Source: Haloferax marinisediminis
Lineage (GTDB): Archaea > Halobacteriota > Halobacteria > Halobacteriales > Haloferacaceae
Assembly (NCBI RefSeq): GCF_009674585.1
Contig: NZ_WKJP01000001.1
Coordinates: 620,001-684,000 of the forward strand
Length of the DNA stretch: 64,000 bases
Direction of reading: 5' to 3'
Position 1 is the first letter of the stretch, and each line of letters begins with the position of its first letter. The notes under the pieces were generated by a model. The model was not told the origin of the DNA. It did no database searches and was given only the letters and a program-made list of their open reading frames with translations. Positions 51,865 through 64,000 of the stretch are shown in pieces. A program made the position numbers and the translations under genes.

Positions 51865-52791
51865 ATGGCTACCTTTGGAGACGCCCCGACGGGGTCGAAC
51901 ACCCGTACCGACTCGGTCGAGCATCGTCGCGTCTTCATCTTCCTCGTCGTCGCCTTCGGGCTCGCGGGGGCGACTGCGCTCGTCGTGTTCGCCACCGGCG
52001 GCTTGACCAACTCCCCGCAGCTCGCCTTTGGCTTGCCACTGTGGCTGGTCCTCGTCAGTACGTTCTACATGTTCTCGCCGGCCGTCGCCAACGTCGTCAC
52101 CCGCCTCGTGACCGATGAGGGCTGGGACGACATGCGGATTCGGCCTGCGGTTCGGTCGAACGCCAGAACCTACCTCCTCGCGTGGCTTGTCCCGGGGCTG
52201 CTGACGGCGATTGGGACGGTGTTGTTCTTCGCCGCTTTCCCGGCATATTTCGACCCCAACGCGTCGGCGTTTCGTGACGTCTTGCCGGCCGGTGCACCAC
52301 TCGGACTCGTCGTGGTCGTACAGCTCCTCCAGGGGCTCGTTCTCGGCGCGACGCTGAACACGGTCTTCGCCTTCGGAGAGGAGCTCGGCTGGCGGGCGTA
52401 CCTCTTACAGAAACTCCTCCCACTGGGCCCTCGTCGCGCCGTCCTCGTGTTGGGCGTCATCTGGGGGGCGTGGCACTGGCCGCTCATCGCGCTCGGCTAC
52501 AACTACGGATTCGACTACGTCGGTGCGCCGTGGACCGGGTTTCTGGCGATGGTCTGGATGACGACGGCGACAGGGACGTTCCTCGCGTGGGTCGCGCTCC
52601 GTGCCGACTCGGTGTGGCCTGCAGCCCTCGGTCACGGGATGATAAACGCCTTCGCGGGAATCGGCTTCATCTTCGCCACGTCCGGTGCGCCATCACTCCT
52701 TGGTCCGACCGTCGTTGGCGCTGTCGTCGCCATCCCGTGGGCAGTCGTCGCTGTGGCTCTCTTGATTCGGTCGCCAGTGTTCGCGACGTAA
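51865..52791 (+). CDS. CPBP-family intramembrane metalloprotease
   Basis: A 308-residue membrane protein of the CAAX-processing/bacteriocin-processing (Abi) family. Motif 1 'FGEELGWRAYLLQ' (EExxxR) near residue 170, motif 2 'WGAWHWPLI' with the conserved His, motif 3 'GHGMINAFAG' (HxxxN). About eight membrane segments. It may cut membrane peptides or prenylated substrates; no target can be named. A TATA-like GTTTTCTC near 51833-51840 fits a leaderless start. Confidence 0.88.
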   Translation: MATFGDAPTGSNTRTDSVEHRRVFIFLVVAFGLAGATALVVFATGGLTNSPQLAFGLPLWLVLVSTFYMFSPAVANVVTRLVTDEGWDDMRIRPAVRSNARTYLLAWLVPGLLTAIGTVLFFAAFPAYFDPNASAFRDVLPAGAPLGLVVVVQLLQGLVLGATLNTVFAFGEELGWRAYLLQKLLPLGPRRAVLVLGVIWGAWHWPLIALGYNYGFDYVGAPWTGFLAMVWMTTATGTFLAWVALRADSVWPAALGHGMINAFAGIGFIFATSGAPSLLGPTVVGAVVAIPWAVVAVALLIRSPVFAT

Positions 52792-52812
52792 CCGTCGGGG
52801 CGAGACGGTACG

Positions 52813-52861
52813 GCCGTCGTTTCAGCTCTTCGGCCTACAGCCGTCGTTTCAGCTCTTCGGC
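52813..52861 (-). repeat. 27-bp tandem duplication at the 3' end of uvrC
   Basis: A 22-bp sequence is exactly repeated at 52813-52834 and 52840-52861 (27-bp period). The right copy encodes the last residues of UvrC ('AEELKRR'); the left copy starts right after the stop codon in the same frame. Confidence 0.85.
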
Positions 52862-54574
52862 AGTCTTCTGGCCGACGCCCGGCACGTCCGTCAGGTCGTC
52901 CAGCGTCGCCTCGCGGACACCGTCGACGCTTCCGAACCGCGTCAGCAGTGCCCGCCGCGTCTTCGGCCCGACACCCGGAACGTCGTCGAGGACGGTCTTC
53001 ACCTCGTCGCGGAGCGTCTGGTGGTACTGGACGGCGAACCGGTGTGCTTCGTCTCGAACTCGCTGGAGGACGTGGAGATGTGGCGCGTCGTCCGGCCAGT
53101 CGAAGGTTCGGTCAGGGGTGATGACGAGTTCGCGCTCTTTGGCGATGCCCACCGCTGGAACGCCCCACCCAGTCTCGTCGAGGGCATCGAGGGCGGCGTT
53201 CAACTGGCCTTTCCCGCCGTCGATGAGGAGTAAATCGGGGTCAGGGCGGTCATCGCGGCCTTCGAGGGCTCGAGTCGCTCGCCAATGAATCAGTTCGCGC
53301 ATGTTCGCGAAGTCGTCGTTTCGCTCCGTGAGTCGCCGGCGGCGGTAGTCGGCCGTCTCGGCACTCCCATCGACGAAACACACGTCGCTCCCGACGACGG
53401 ATTTGCCCTGCGCGTGGCTCACGTCGAAGCCTTCGATGCGGGAGACGCGGCGGACGTCGAGGTTCAGTTCGCGGGCGAGGGTCGCGAGGCCATCGTCGCG
53501 GCCGGCGCGCCTCCGGGCGTTCTTCAACGCGAGTTCGACGAGCTTCGCTTCGCGGCCGGCACCGGGAACGCGGACGCTCACACCCTCTGATTCGAGCCAC
53601 GAGACGACGTCTTGGTCGTCCGGATGTTCGGACAAGACCACCGCGTCGGGGAGTTCGCGTTCGGCGTAGAACTGTGCGAGGAACGCCGAGAGGACGGCAG
53701 CAGTTCGGTCTTCGCCCTCCGGTGCGTCGAGGTGGTGGCGCGTTCTGTCGACTAACTGCCCGCGTTCGGCGTGGAGACGGGCGACGGTGGCCGAATCTCC
53801 GCGGAGTGAGACGCCGAGAACGTCTATCGCCCGCTCGTCGGAGTGCGACGAGACGGCCGCCTCACCAGCGCCGTGGAACGATTCGACTGCGTCGAGTCGG
53901 TCACGCAGGTTGGCGGCGCGTTCGAACTCTTCGTCCTGTGCGGCCGCCTCCATCTCGCGACGGAGTGGGTCGGCGAGCACACCCGTCTCGCCTTCGAAGA
54001 ACCGGACTGCTGACTCGACGTCGTCGCGATAGGCGTCTTCGGCGATCTCGCCGGTACACGGTGCGGTACAGAGGCCCATCTCGAAGTCGAGGCACGGACG
54101 CGACCGATTCGCGTACTTGTGGTCCGAACACCCGCGAAGCCCGTACGTCTCGCGGATGGCCTTCACGACCGTCTCGACGCGCCCTTTGTCGGTGTATGGG
54201 CCGAACACGGTCGCGGAGTCTTCGGGGTCGCGCGTCACGTCGATTCGCGGGACGGGGTGGTTCGTCAGTTGGACGAGCGGGTAGGATTTGTCGTCCTTGA
54301 GGCGGACGTTGTACCGCGGCTGGTGGCGCTTGATGAGGTTCGCTTCGAGGAGGAGCGCTTGTGTTTCGGTGTCCGTGACGGCGAAGTCGATACTCTCCGA
54401 CCGGGCGACCATCCGGGAGATGCGCTCGGACCGCGGGTCTGCATACGACCGGACGCGAGCGCGGATATCGACCGCTTTCCCGACGTAGAGAACCGTCTCA
54501 CCGTCGACGAACTGGTACACGCCGGGGTCAGACGGTAGTTCGCTGGCCCGCTCTCTGACCGCACCTGCGTCCAT
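52835..54574 (-). CDS. uvrC: Excinuclease ABC subunit C
   Basis: A 579-residue dual-incision nuclease. N-terminal GIY-YIG domain ('[18 protein letters not shown]', '[14 protein letters not shown]'), a Cys-containing region ('[13 protein letters not shown]'), UVR domain ('[20 protein letters not shown]'), RNase H-like nuclease ('[20 protein letters not shown]', '[12 protein letters not shown]') and C-terminal HhH pair ('[20 protein letters not shown]', '[19 protein letters not shown]'). Acts with UvrB (13014) on damaged DNA. The tail codons are duplicated downstream of the stop. Confidence 0.97.
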   Translation of the reverse strand: MDAGAVRERASELPSDPGVYQFVDGETVLYVGKAVDIRARVRSYADPRSERISRMVARSESIDFAVTDTETQALLLEANLIKRHQPRYNVRLKDDKSYPLVQLTNHPVPRIDVTRDPEDSATVFGPYTDKGRVETVVKAIRETYGLRGCSDHKYANRSRPCLDFEMGLCTAPCTGEIAEDAYRDDVESAVRFFEGETGVLADPLRREMEAAAQDEEFERAANLRDRLDAVESFHGAGEAAVSSHSDERAIDVLGVSLRGDSATVARLHAERGQLVDRTRHHLDAPEGEDRTAAVLSAFLAQFYAERELPDAVVLSEHPDDQDVVSWLESEGVSVRVPGAGREAKLVELALKNARRRAGRDDGLATLARELNLDVRRVSRIEGFDVSHAQGKSVVGSDVCFVDGSAETADYRRRRLTERNDDFANMRELIHWRATRALEGRDDRPDPDLLLIDGGKGQLNAALDALDETGWGVPAVGIAKERELVITPDRTFDWPDDAPHLHVLQRVRDEAHRFAVQYHQTLRDEVKTVLDDVPGVGPKTRRALLTRFGSVDGVREATLDDLTDVPGVGQKTAEELKRRL

Positions 54575-54713
54575 CTGCCGGTGGTTACTTCGCGAACGGC
54601 TTGAGGCTGACGCGTCCCCGTTGCTGCGGTTCCGGCGACTTTCGTGTCACTGTATGCAATCTCGTGTGTGGTTCTCCACGATACTATTCGATAGACGACA
54701 CTCCAGTACGCAG

Positions 54714-54754
54714 GTTATCTCACGTGATAATCGGCACGAAACTTACTCGTGCCG
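54714..54754. promoter_or_regulatory. Operator-like dyads around the transducer promoter
   Basis: A perfect 8-bp inverted repeat CGGCACGA (54732-54739) / TCGTGCCG (54747-54754) with the 7-base spacer AACTTAC. Directly upstream is TTATC-TCACGT-GATAA (54714-54729), a 5-bp dyad. The only TATA-like element for the next gene lies inside the spacer. Confidence 0.6.
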
Positions 54755-54775
54755 GGGTCGGAAACCTCGGTTCAA

Positions 54776-56290
54776 ATGGTACTCGGAATCATCACTCGTC
54801 TCCGCTCGTGGGTCGGCAGTCAGACGGCGATTACTGACGGTGGAACCGCTGCAGTCGTCGACGCACCCGACCTGAACGTCGACGACGATGTTCTCCTCGA
54901 CGGCGTCGGACTCCCGGCGTTCGTCCTCGACGAAGCGGGACGAGTTGCAGCGTGGAACTCGGGCGTCGAAGCGCTCACCGGAACCACCGCACATGCGGCA
55001 CTCGGTCACCGAAACCTCGGCGAACTGATGTACAACGACCCGTCGTCGAAGGCGCTCGCACAGACCGTTCTCAAGCACCCGAAAGGGGCAGACGAAGTCG
55101 ACGGCGTCGAGTTAGACGACCCAGACCGACTGCTGTACGCCAAAGAAGAGACGTTCGCCGACGCGCGCGGAGCAGACTGCCACGCGCGCCACACCGCGAT
55201 GCCGCTCTACGAAGACGGTGAGTTAGTCGGTGTCCTCCAGACCGTCCGCAACCGAACCGAGGAAGTCGAGCGACACCGCGAAGTCACCAGCCTCGTCGAC
55301 GAAGTCGAGACGACGCTGCGAGAGTTGAGTCGAGGTAATTTGGATGCTCGCGCCACCATCGACGAAAGCGGCGTCGTCGACGACCAGCTGCTCCTCGTCG
55401 TCGATTCGGTGAACGAGACGGCACGCAACCTCTCGCACCTGGCCGCGAACGTCGAAGACGAGACGGAGACGGCGACGGCTGCGGTCACTCGCGCCGCGTC
55501 TGCTGCCGACGCCATCGTCGAGAACGTCGAGCAGCAACGCACCTTGCTCGACGAAGGTGCGACCCAGATGCAGCAGTTCAGCGCCACGATGGAAGAGGTC
55601 GCTGCGACGGCCGACGAAGTCGACACTGCGGCGGGAGAGGCCCGTGAGGCGGCCGCAGAGGGCCGCGAAGCCAACACCGAAGCGCGCTCGGCAACCGAGA
55701 GCGTCGTCACCATGAGCGACGAACTCGTCGACCGAGTGACCGAACTCGGCGACCGAATGGACGACATCGAGGCCGTCGTCGAGGTCATCTCAGAAGTCGC
55801 CGAGCAGACGAACCTCCTCGCACTCAACGCGAACATCGAGGCTGCTCGCGCCGGCGAAGACGGCGACGGATTCGCCGTCGTCGCAGAGGAAGTCAAGTCG
55901 CTCGCCGACGAGACGCGACAGCACACAGAAGACATCACCGCACAAATCGAGAGCATTCAATCTCGCACCGACGAGGCCGTCAGTGCGGCGACCGAATCCA
56001 ACGACCGAATCGAGCACGCAGACGAGAGCATCACCGAGATGCTCGAAGCGTTCGAAGAGATTGCGTCGTCCATCGACGTCGCCGCCGACGGCGTCGCCGA
56101 GGTGTCGCGAGCGACCGACGAACAGGCCGAAGCAGTCGAAGAACTGACGGTGACTATCGAAGACGTACACGACCGGACCATCGAGACCGAAGGTGCAGTC
56201 GATAGCATCGTCGTGGCCACGGAAGAGAGTACACAAGCGCTCTCGTCGCTTGCGATGGAAGTCGAAGAACTGACCGGCGGACAGGCCTAA
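54776..56290 (+). CDS. Soluble methyl-accepting transducer with PAS domain
   Basis: A 504-residue signal transducer. After about 40 residues comes a PAS domain ('[20 protein letters not shown]', '[18 protein letters not shown]'; residues about 43-160), then a short HAMP-like linker ('[15 protein letters not shown]') and a long coiled coil with the CheA/CheW contact tip '[15 protein letters not shown]'. No membrane helix is present, so it senses a cytoplasmic signal (oxygen, redox or a metabolite). The ATG at 54776 follows an operator-like region. No che genes lie nearby. Confidence 0.92.
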   Translation: MVLGIITRLRSWVGSQTAITDGGTAAVVDAPDLNVDDDVLLDGVGLPAFVLDEAGRVAAWNSGVEALTGTTAHAALGHRNLGELMYNDPSSKALAQTVLKHPKGADEVDGVELDDPDRLLYAKEETFADARGADCHARHTAMPLYEDGELVGVLQTVRNRTEEVERHREVTSLVDEVETTLRELSRGNLDARATIDESGVVDDQLLLVVDSVNETARNLSHLAANVEDETETATAAVTRAASAADAIVENVEQQRTLLDEGATQMQQFSATMEEVAATADEVDTAAGEAREAAAEGREANTEARSATESVVTMSDELVDRVTELGDRMDDIEAVVEVISEVAEQTNLLALNANIEAARAGEDGDGFAVVAEEVKSLADETRQHTEDITAQIESIQSRTDEAVSAATESNDRIEHADESITEMLEAFEEIASSIDVAADGVAEVSRATDEQAEAVEELTVTIEDVHDRTIETEGAVDSIVVATEESTQALSSLAMEVEELTGGQA

Positions 56291-56328
56291 TTCGTCACAC
56301 CTGACCCTCGCGGGCACCTATTTTTGAC

Positions 56329-56865
56329 TCAGGCGAACCCGGCGAGGAAGCTTCCGACCGCGTAGGCTACGGCCGCCGCGGCCATGCCGACGACGAACAT
56401 CTCGACACCGTTTGCGACCCACGACCGGTTGGTGACGAGACTTCGACTCGCGCCGACGAGGAAGAACGCGGCGCCCGTGACGAAGATGGAGATGGGAAAC
56501 AGCGGTTCGATGCCGAAGACGTAGGGTAAAAGCGGTGTCCACCCGGCGACGATGAAGGCGGCGAACGTCATCGCGGCGGTCTGAACTGGTGTCTTCCCGT
56601 CTGTTCGGACGTGGCCGTCGCCCACTGCGTCGTGGTAATCTTCCTCCGAGCGTTCCGAGAGGTAGTTACTCATCCCCATCGAGAACCCGTCGGCGAAGAG
56701 GTTCGCGAACCCGAGGACGATGACGATGCCGGGGCTCAGTGCCGCGCCTGCGACGCCGGCGACGACAGCGAACGTCGTGACGATGCCGTCGTTCGCACCG
56801 TAGATTATCTCAGGGAGGTAGCGCCCTGACGACTGCACGTCGTCCCCGAGCAACGTCTCGAGCAT
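56329..56865 (-). CDS. VIT1/CCC1-type membrane protein
   Basis: A 178-residue protein with four to five membrane segments. The family start '[20 protein letters not shown]' and '[20 protein letters not shown]' place it with VIT1/DUF125 transporters for iron or manganese. The metal-binding cytosolic loop is short here ('[14 protein letters not shown]'), so transport ability is uncertain. It converges with the transducer gene. Confidence 0.88.
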   Translation of the reverse strand: MLETLLGDDVQSSGRYLPEIIYGANDGIVTTFAVVAGVAGAALSPGIVIVLGFANLFADGFSMGMSNYLSERSEEDYHDAVGDGHVRTDGKTPVQTAAMTFAAFIVAGWTPLLPYVFGIEPLFPISIFVTGAAFFLVGASRSLVTNRSWVANGVEMFVVGMAAAAVAYAVGSFLAGFA

Positions 56866-56990
56866 ATCAGAGACGTACGTTCGCCAGGGAAATAAACCGG
56901 CGGCCGGTCACGAATCGCCCGACCCCCAGCGGACACGAACCGATAGCCGGATACGCCACGTGTAAGAGTGCCCCGGTTGAATCACGGACA

Positions 56991-57263
56991 ATGAGCGACG
57001 ACACTGCGCAACTCTGGTTGGTGGAACGGTCGTACGACGACCGGGACCTCATCGTACTCATCTACGCGACGACCGACGGCGAGTACGAACTCCGTAAGGA
57101 ACTCGCTGCGGCCGTGATGCACCAGCGACGGATGGCCACGACGGCCGCCATCGAAGCACCGACGGAGAACCTCGAACCCGTCACCGACGACGACCTGCGC
57201 GAGCGATACGCCGCCGAGGCGACGAAGATGTCGGAGTCGCACGAGCCCGGAGACGAAGTTTAG
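56991..57263 (+). CDS. Small conserved haloarchaeal protein
   Basis: A 90-residue acidic protein: 'LWLVERSYDDRDLIVLIYAT' suggests a central strand pair, 'YELRKELAAAVMHQRRM' a helix, then an acidic tail. No known motif. A weak TATA-like TGTAAG (56961-56966) precedes the ATG by 25-30 bases. Function unknown. Confidence 0.72.
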   Translation: MSDDTAQLWLVERSYDDRDLIVLIYATTDGEYELRKELAAAVMHQRRMATTAAIEAPTENLEPVTDDDLRERYAAEATKMSESHEPGDEV

Positions 57264-57386
57264 GCCGAGACGCACAGTTCAGCGTGGGTATTTGACGGAC
57301 ACTCGCCCGTGGTTCCACGTCTCGACGTTATCGGCCGTGATTCTCGCACCTAAAACCCTTTAACCCAGTGCGAGGTACGCCCGCCC

Positions 57387-58355
57387 ATGGCCGCCATCGA
57401 ACTGAACGGGGTGACGAAACGGTTCGAAGACGACGGAGGCGTACTCGATACGCTCGTCCCGTCGTCTGAGACCGACGTCGTGACCGCCGTCAACGACCTT
57501 TCGTTTTCCGTGGAATCGGGAGAGGTCTTCGGGTTTCTTGGTCCCAACGGCGCCGGAAAGTCGACAACTATCAACATGCTCTTGGACTTCGTCCGCCCGA
57601 CGAGCGGGTCGGTCCGCGTGCTCGGACACGACGCACAGACCGAGAGTGTCGCTGTCCGTCGCCGAACCGGTGTCCTCCCAGAGGGATACGACGTGTACGA
57701 CCGGCTCACAGGCCGTGAACACGTCGAATTCGCTATCGAATCGAAGGAAGCCGACGACGACCCTGACGAACTGCTCGCCCGCGTCGGTCTCGACCCAGAG
57801 GCCGCCGAGCGACGTGCCGGTGGATACTCGAAAGGGATGGCACAGCGCCTCGCGCTCGCGATGGCGCTCGCCGGCAGTCCAGACCTCCTCATCCTCGACG
57901 AACCGTCGTCGGGGCTCGACCCCGCCGGCGCACGCGAGATGCGCGAAATCGTCCGGGAAGAAGCCGACCGTGGGGCGACGGTGTTCTTCTCGAGTCACGT
58001 CCTCGGACAGGTCGAAGCCGTCTGTGACCGCGTCGGCATCATGCGCGAGGGCGAACTCATCGCCGAAGACAGCATCGAGAGCCTCCGAGACAGAATGGAG
58101 GCCGAAGCCATGCTCCGCCTCGACGTCGAAGGCGACGTCGACGTAGATGCCGTACTCGCCGTCGATGGCGTTTCGTCGGTCGAAACCGGTGACGGACGAC
58201 TCGTCGTCGCGTGTACTGACAGTGCAAAGACGGGCGTCATCGACGCAGTCGAGTCCACCGGAGCGACGGTGGCCGACTTCGAGACCGATTCGGCGTCGCT
58301 GGAGGACATCTTCCTCGCGTACACCGAAGACGAAAAACAGGAGGTCACGGCATGA
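57387..58355 (+). CDS. ABC transporter ATP-binding protein
   Basis: A 322-residue ABC ATPase of the ABC-2 exporter type: Walker A 'GPNGAGKSTTINM', signature 'YSKGMAQRLALAMALAGSP', Walker B 'LLILDEPSSGLDP', H-loop 'FFSSHVLGQ'. An insert after strand one ('VLDTLVPSSETDVVTAVND') and a C-terminal domain of about 90 residues are common in haloarchaeal NatA-like ATPases. It shares ATGA with the permease gene. Confidence 0.92.
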   Translation: MAAIELNGVTKRFEDDGGVLDTLVPSSETDVVTAVNDLSFSVESGEVFGFLGPNGAGKSTTINMLLDFVRPTSGSVRVLGHDAQTESVAVRRRTGVLPEGYDVYDRLTGREHVEFAIESKEADDDPDELLARVGLDPEAAERRAGGYSKGMAQRLALAMALAGSPDLLILDEPSSGLDPAGAREMREIVREEADRGATVFFSSHVLGQVEAVCDRVGIMREGELIAEDSIESLRDRMEAEAMLRLDVEGDVDVDAVLAVDGVSSVETGDGRLVVACTDSAKTGVIDAVESTGATVADFETDSASLEDIFLAYTEDEKQEVTA

Positions 58356-59278
58356 CGCTCGAATCCGTCGCACGAAAGGACTTCCGCGACGCCCTCCGCT
58401 CGCGGTGGCTCTTGGGCCTCACGCTGTTCTTCAGCCTCATCATCGGCGGGTCGACGGCGCTGTTCTTCGGCGTCCTCCTGAAGGGCGCCGGTGCGAACTC
58501 GGAGTCACTGTTCGGACTCACGACTGCACCGGGTGGCCTGTTTAGCTTCTCGTACGCGGGCATGCTCGGGTTCATCCTCGCGCTCATCGCGCTCGTGACC
58601 GCGCACGGGTCGCTCATCGACGAGCGGGAGTCCGGGACGATGAAGCTCCTGCTCTCGCTGCCGAACTCCCGTCGCGACGTGGTGTTCGGGAAACTCGTCG
58701 GCCGGACGCTCGTCGTCATCATCTCGATGCTCGTCGGGTTCGTCATCGCCCTGTTCGCGATGCTCTTCACCGGTGGGCAGGTCATGTTCACGTCCTACGC
58801 CGGACAGGTTGCCCTCTCTGGACTGCTCGCGACGGCGTTCGTCTCCATCGGTATCTGGCTCTCTGCCACCGCCGAGTCACAGCGACAGGCACTCTTCAGC
58901 ACGATTGGGCTGTACTTCATCTTCGCCGTCCTCTGGTCGACGGTTGCGACGGGCGTTCCGCGCCTCCTCAACTGGGCACTCGACAAGGTTCCGGGCGTCG
59001 AGCAGCTGGCTGCTGAACAGATTGTGCTCATGCGTCTGTTCATCAAGTATCTGAATCCGCTCCGGGCCTACGAGACACTCGTCGCACAGCTGTACGGGTC
59101 GGCCGTGGCGGCCCGCCTGTTCAAAGCTGGCCTCGGTGAGCAACTTCTCATCCAACCCGTGCTGAAAGAGTCGATTCCGTTCTACCTCTCCGGCCCGTTC
59201 ATCCTCGCGGTACTCCTCGCGTGGATTGTCGTGCCGCCGCTCCTCGGCTACTGGACGTTCAAACGAGTCGACCTCTAA
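58352..59278 (+). CDS. ABC-2 type transporter permease
   Basis: A 308-residue membrane protein with six hydrophobic segments, e.g. 'WLLGLTLFFSLIIGGSTALF', 'GFILALIALVTAHGSLIDER', 'LVVIISMLVGFVIALFAMLF'. The phrase 'LIDERESGTMKLLLSLPNSR' is typical for ABC-2 permeases such as NosY. It is the partner of the preceding ATPase; the exported substrate is unknown. Confidence 0.9.
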   Translation: MTLESVARKDFRDALRSRWLLGLTLFFSLIIGGSTALFFGVLLKGAGANSESLFGLTTAPGGLFSFSYAGMLGFILALIALVTAHGSLIDERESGTMKLLLSLPNSRRDVVFGKLVGRTLVVIISMLVGFVIALFAMLFTGGQVMFTSYAGQVALSGLLATAFVSIGIWLSATAESQRQALFSTIGLYFIFAVLWSTVATGVPRLLNWALDKVPGVEQLAAEQIVLMRLFIKYLNPLRAYETLVAQLYGSAVAARLFKAGLGEQLLIQPVLKESIPFYLSGPFILAVLLAWIVVPPLLGYWTFKRVDL

Positions 59279-59305
59279 GGTCGGCTGTTGGGACGCTGTT
59301 CTTCG

Positions 59306-61700
<2,395 letters not shown>

Positions 61701-61851
61701 ACATCGACTGTTCGACGAATCGACATGAGTGTTCGGGCCATCGGGCTCGATTCCCCTCTCTGTCGGGTGTTTTCGACGTGGCTCACAACTCGTGGGCAAC
61801 GCTTGCCGTAACTGGCAGTTATTCCCTGCTACAGAATTATGCATCTCATAC

Positions 61852-63186
61852 ATGACCCGAGGTTTCCGCACTCGTGGCCTCCACGCCGGACAGGAACCGG
61901 ACGCAGCCACAGGGGCCCGTGCCCCACCACTCTATCAGACCACGTCGTACGTCTTCGACGACGCTGACCACGCTGCAGACCTCTACGCACTCGAATCCGA
62001 CGGTGACGTGTACTCGCGTATCTCGAACCCGACGACTCGCATCCTCGAACGCCGACTCGCCGCCCTCGAAGCAGGCGTCGACGCAGTGGTCACCTCCTCG
62101 GGAATGGCCGCTCTCGACGCTATCACCACTGTCCTCGCCTCCGCCGGCGACAACGTCGTCCTCGCCGAGGACATGTACGGCGGCACCTCGTCGTACTTCT
62201 CGAAGACCGCCACCCGACGAGGTATCGAACCACGAACCGTCGAGACGTTGGACACGGACGCCTACGCCGACGCCATCGACGAGAACACCGCGTTCGTCCA
62301 CGTCGAGACGGTGGCGAACCCATCCCTGAAGACGCCCGATTTCGAGGCCATCGCCGACGTGGCTCACGACAATCGCGTCCCACTCGTCGTCGACAACACG
62401 TTCGCCACACCCGCGCTCTGTCGCCCCATCGAACACGGCGCCGACATCGTCTGGGAGTCCACGACGAAGTGGATTCACGGGTCGGGAACGACTGTCGGCG
62501 GCGTCGTCGTCGACGGCGGAACCTTCCCGTGGGACGCAGCGGACTACGACGAACTCTCGGGCGAGAACCCCGCCTTCGGCGTCGACTTCGTCGAACGGTT
62601 CGGTGAGCGAGCGTTCTCACAGGTCGTCCGTCACCGTGCCGTCAGGAGCACCGGCGGTTGCCAGTCTCCGTTCGACGCGTGGCAGACGATTCAGGGGCTC
62701 GAAACGCTGGCGCTCCGGATGCGCGCCCACTGCGAGAACGCCCGTATCGTCGCCGAGTTCCTCCGCGACCACGAGGCCGTCTCGTGGGTGTCGTACCCCG
62801 GATTCGAAGACCACGAGACCCACGACCTCGCGTCGAAATATCTCGAAGGCGGATACGCCGGCATGGTCACGTTCGGCCTCGAAGGTTCCGACGACCAGGC
62901 CTCCTACGAGGCCGCCAAGACTGTCTGCGAGTCGGTCGAACTCGTGAGTTTCCTCGCGAACATCGGCGACGCGAAGACGCTCTTGATTCACCCCGCATCG
63001 ACGACGCACGCGCAACTCTCCCACGACGAACAACGCGCGGCGGGCGTCGCTCCCGACATGCTTCGCCTCTCGGTCGGCATCGAAGACGCCGCCGACATCG
63101 TCGCCGACCTCGACCAGGCAATCGAACAGGCACTGGCCGAACGAGCGGACGACGAGCGAACACCGATACTGACGGAGGAACCATGA
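61852..63186 (+). CDS. metY: O-acetylhomoserine sulfhydrylase / Cys-Met metabolism PLP enzyme
   Basis: A 444-residue gamma-family PLP enzyme: '[20 protein letters not shown]', '[20 protein letters not shown]', '[13 protein letters not shown]', '[20 protein letters not shown]' and the PLP lysine in '[12 protein letters not shown]'. Makes homocysteine from O-acetylhomoserine and sulphide. It overlaps metX by ATGA, which supplies the substrate, so the MetY role is favoured over cystathionine synthase. Confidence 0.93.
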   Translation: MTRGFRTRGLHAGQEPDAATGARAPPLYQTTSYVFDDADHAADLYALESDGDVYSRISNPTTRILERRLAALEAGVDAVVTSSGMAALDAITTVLASAGDNVVLAEDMYGGTSSYFSKTATRRGIEPRTVETLDTDAYADAIDENTAFVHVETVANPSLKTPDFEAIADVAHDNRVPLVVDNTFATPALCRPIEHGADIVWESTTKWIHGSGTTVGGVVVDGGTFPWDAADYDELSGENPAFGVDFVERFGERAFSQVVRHRAVRSTGGCQSPFDAWQTIQGLETLALRMRAHCENARIVAEFLRDHEAVSWVSYPGFEDHETHDLASKYLEGGYAGMVTFGLEGSDDQASYEAAKTVCESVELVSFLANIGDAKTLLIHPASTTHAQLSHDEQRAAGVAPDMLRLSVGIEDAADIVADLDQAIEQALAERADDERTPILTEEP

Positions 63187-64000
63187 GTCGCGGACGAGTC
63201 GCACCCGGCCGAAAAGTGGAGTCGGAGGTCGTCGACCTCGGCGAGTTCCGCTTCGAATCGGGTGAGGCGATTCCCAACCTGCAGGTGGCGTACGAAGCCT
63301 ACGGGGAGTTCACCGGCGACAACGCCGTCGTCGTCTGTCACGCCCTCACCGGAAGCCAACACGTCGCTGGTCACGGGAGCGGGGCCAGTGTCTCGGGACA
63401 GGCCCGTGCGTGGTGGTCCGACATCGTCGGCCCAGGCAAGGCAATCGACACGAACGAGTACTACGTCGTCTGTGTGAACGTCCCCGGGTCTTGTTACGGG
63501 TCGAGCGGCCCCGCAAGCGACAGCCCAGACGGGGAACCGTGGGGAGTCGACTTCCCACCAGTCACCGTCACCGACTGGACACGCGCACAGCGCCTCCTCC
63601 TCGACCACCTCGGTATCGGCCGGCTCCACGCCGTCGTCGGCGGGTCCGTCGGTGGGATGAACGCCCTCGACTGGGCCGTTCAGTATCCCGACGACGTAGA
63701 CCGTCTCGTCGTCGTCGCGGCGGCGGCGCGTCTCGACCCGCAGTGTCTCGGCCTCGACGCCGTCGCACGCCGGGCGATTACGACCGACCCGAACTGGAAC
63801 GGCGGTGACTACTACGGCGACGACAGTCCCGACCCAGAGGGTGGACTCGGATTGGCACGCCAAATCGGCCACCTAATGTACCTCTCGAAGGACTCGATGG
63901 ACCGCAAGTTCGGCCGACGGTCCGCTGGTCGTGGTGGCCGTGGGGATACGTACCCTGCGGACCCGGCGGCAGCGTTCTTCCCGTACCGCGAGGTGGAGTC
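63183..64000 (+). CDS. metX: Homoserine O-acetyltransferase, 3' truncated
   Basis: The first 272 residues of an alpha/beta-hydrolase acyltransferase. '[20 protein letters not shown]' and '[14 protein letters not shown]' are typical for MetX; the nucleophile Ser is in '[15 protein letters not shown]'. It activates homoserine for MetY. Start ATG overlaps the metY stop. The gene runs past the end of the window without a stop. Confidence 0.93.
   Translation, partial: MSRGRVAPGRKVESEVVDLGEFRFESGEAIPNLQVAYEAYGEFTGDNAVVVCHALTGSQHVAGHGSGASVSGQARAWWSDIVGPGKAIDTNEYYVVCVNVPGSCYGSSGPASDSPDGEPWGVDFPPVTVTDWTRAQRLLLDHLGIGRLHAVVGGSVGGMNALDWAVQYPDDVDRLVVVAAAARLDPQCLGLDAVARRAITTDPNWNGGDYYGDDSPDPEGGLGLARQIGHLMYLSKDSMDRKFGRRSAGRGGRGDTYPADPAAAFFPYREVE

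Overview
The window comes from a haloarchaeon, most probably Haloferax or a close relative. The DNA is GC-rich, the proteins are acidic, most solo genes carry a TATA-like box 24-33 nt before the start codon with no Shine-Dalgarno (leaderless style), and the gene content is archaeal (PolD small subunit, Orc1/Cdc6, Hef, Hel308, PurO, KEOPS Cgi121, Sec11). The gene order matches what I recall of the Haloferax volcanii oriC1 region; no search was run.

Layout. 1-3072: end of the arginine cluster (argD partial, argE/lysK, argF). 3085-15098: mixed housekeeping and transport genes (SnoaL-like protein, XPD-like helicase, P450, 2H phosphoesterase, SPFH protein, UspA, TauE/SafE exporter, NUDIX, uvrB). 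15187-28443: small hypotheticals, AtoE-type permease, two rhodaneses, AI-2E-type permease, a thiamine-type ABC operon, DMT exporter, methyltransferase. 28472-38260: small proteins, ferredoxin, hel308-cgi121, tRNA-Gln, purO, phosphodiesterase, tnaA, lysC, GNAT. 38366-49040: the replication core, polD1 and sec11 (divergent), orc1, a roughly 1.5-kb origin (oriC1), then oapA-oapB-oapC and hef. 49188-64000: UspA, SSSCA1-like protein, mdh, CPBP protease, uvrC, a soluble PAS transducer, VIT1-like protein, an ABC exporter, NAD-dependent ligase, and metY-metX (cut by the window end).

How it works together. Orc1 should bind ORB elements (core CCCCTTCGTTTC...TGGAAC) that flank an AT-rich unwinding region at about 43360-43455. 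PolD1, the OapABC set, Hef, Hel308, UvrB, UvrC, an XPD-like helicase and ligase form a replication/repair neighbourhood around it. ORB-like elements also occur far from the origin, always between genes.

The most unusual object is hel308 (29851-32715). A segment of about 765 bp with clearly lower GC carries an extra stretch of about 150 residues that looks like a second, degenerate copy of the first half of the RecA2 helicase domain, followed by the normal RecA2 start in the same low-GC style. Other notable items are a heptad repeat tail on Sec11, a 27-bp tandem duplication at the end of uvrC, tandem repeats after the DUF2391-like gene and after mdh, a strong dyad around the promoter of the soluble transducer, and two very small genes (28 and 36 codons).
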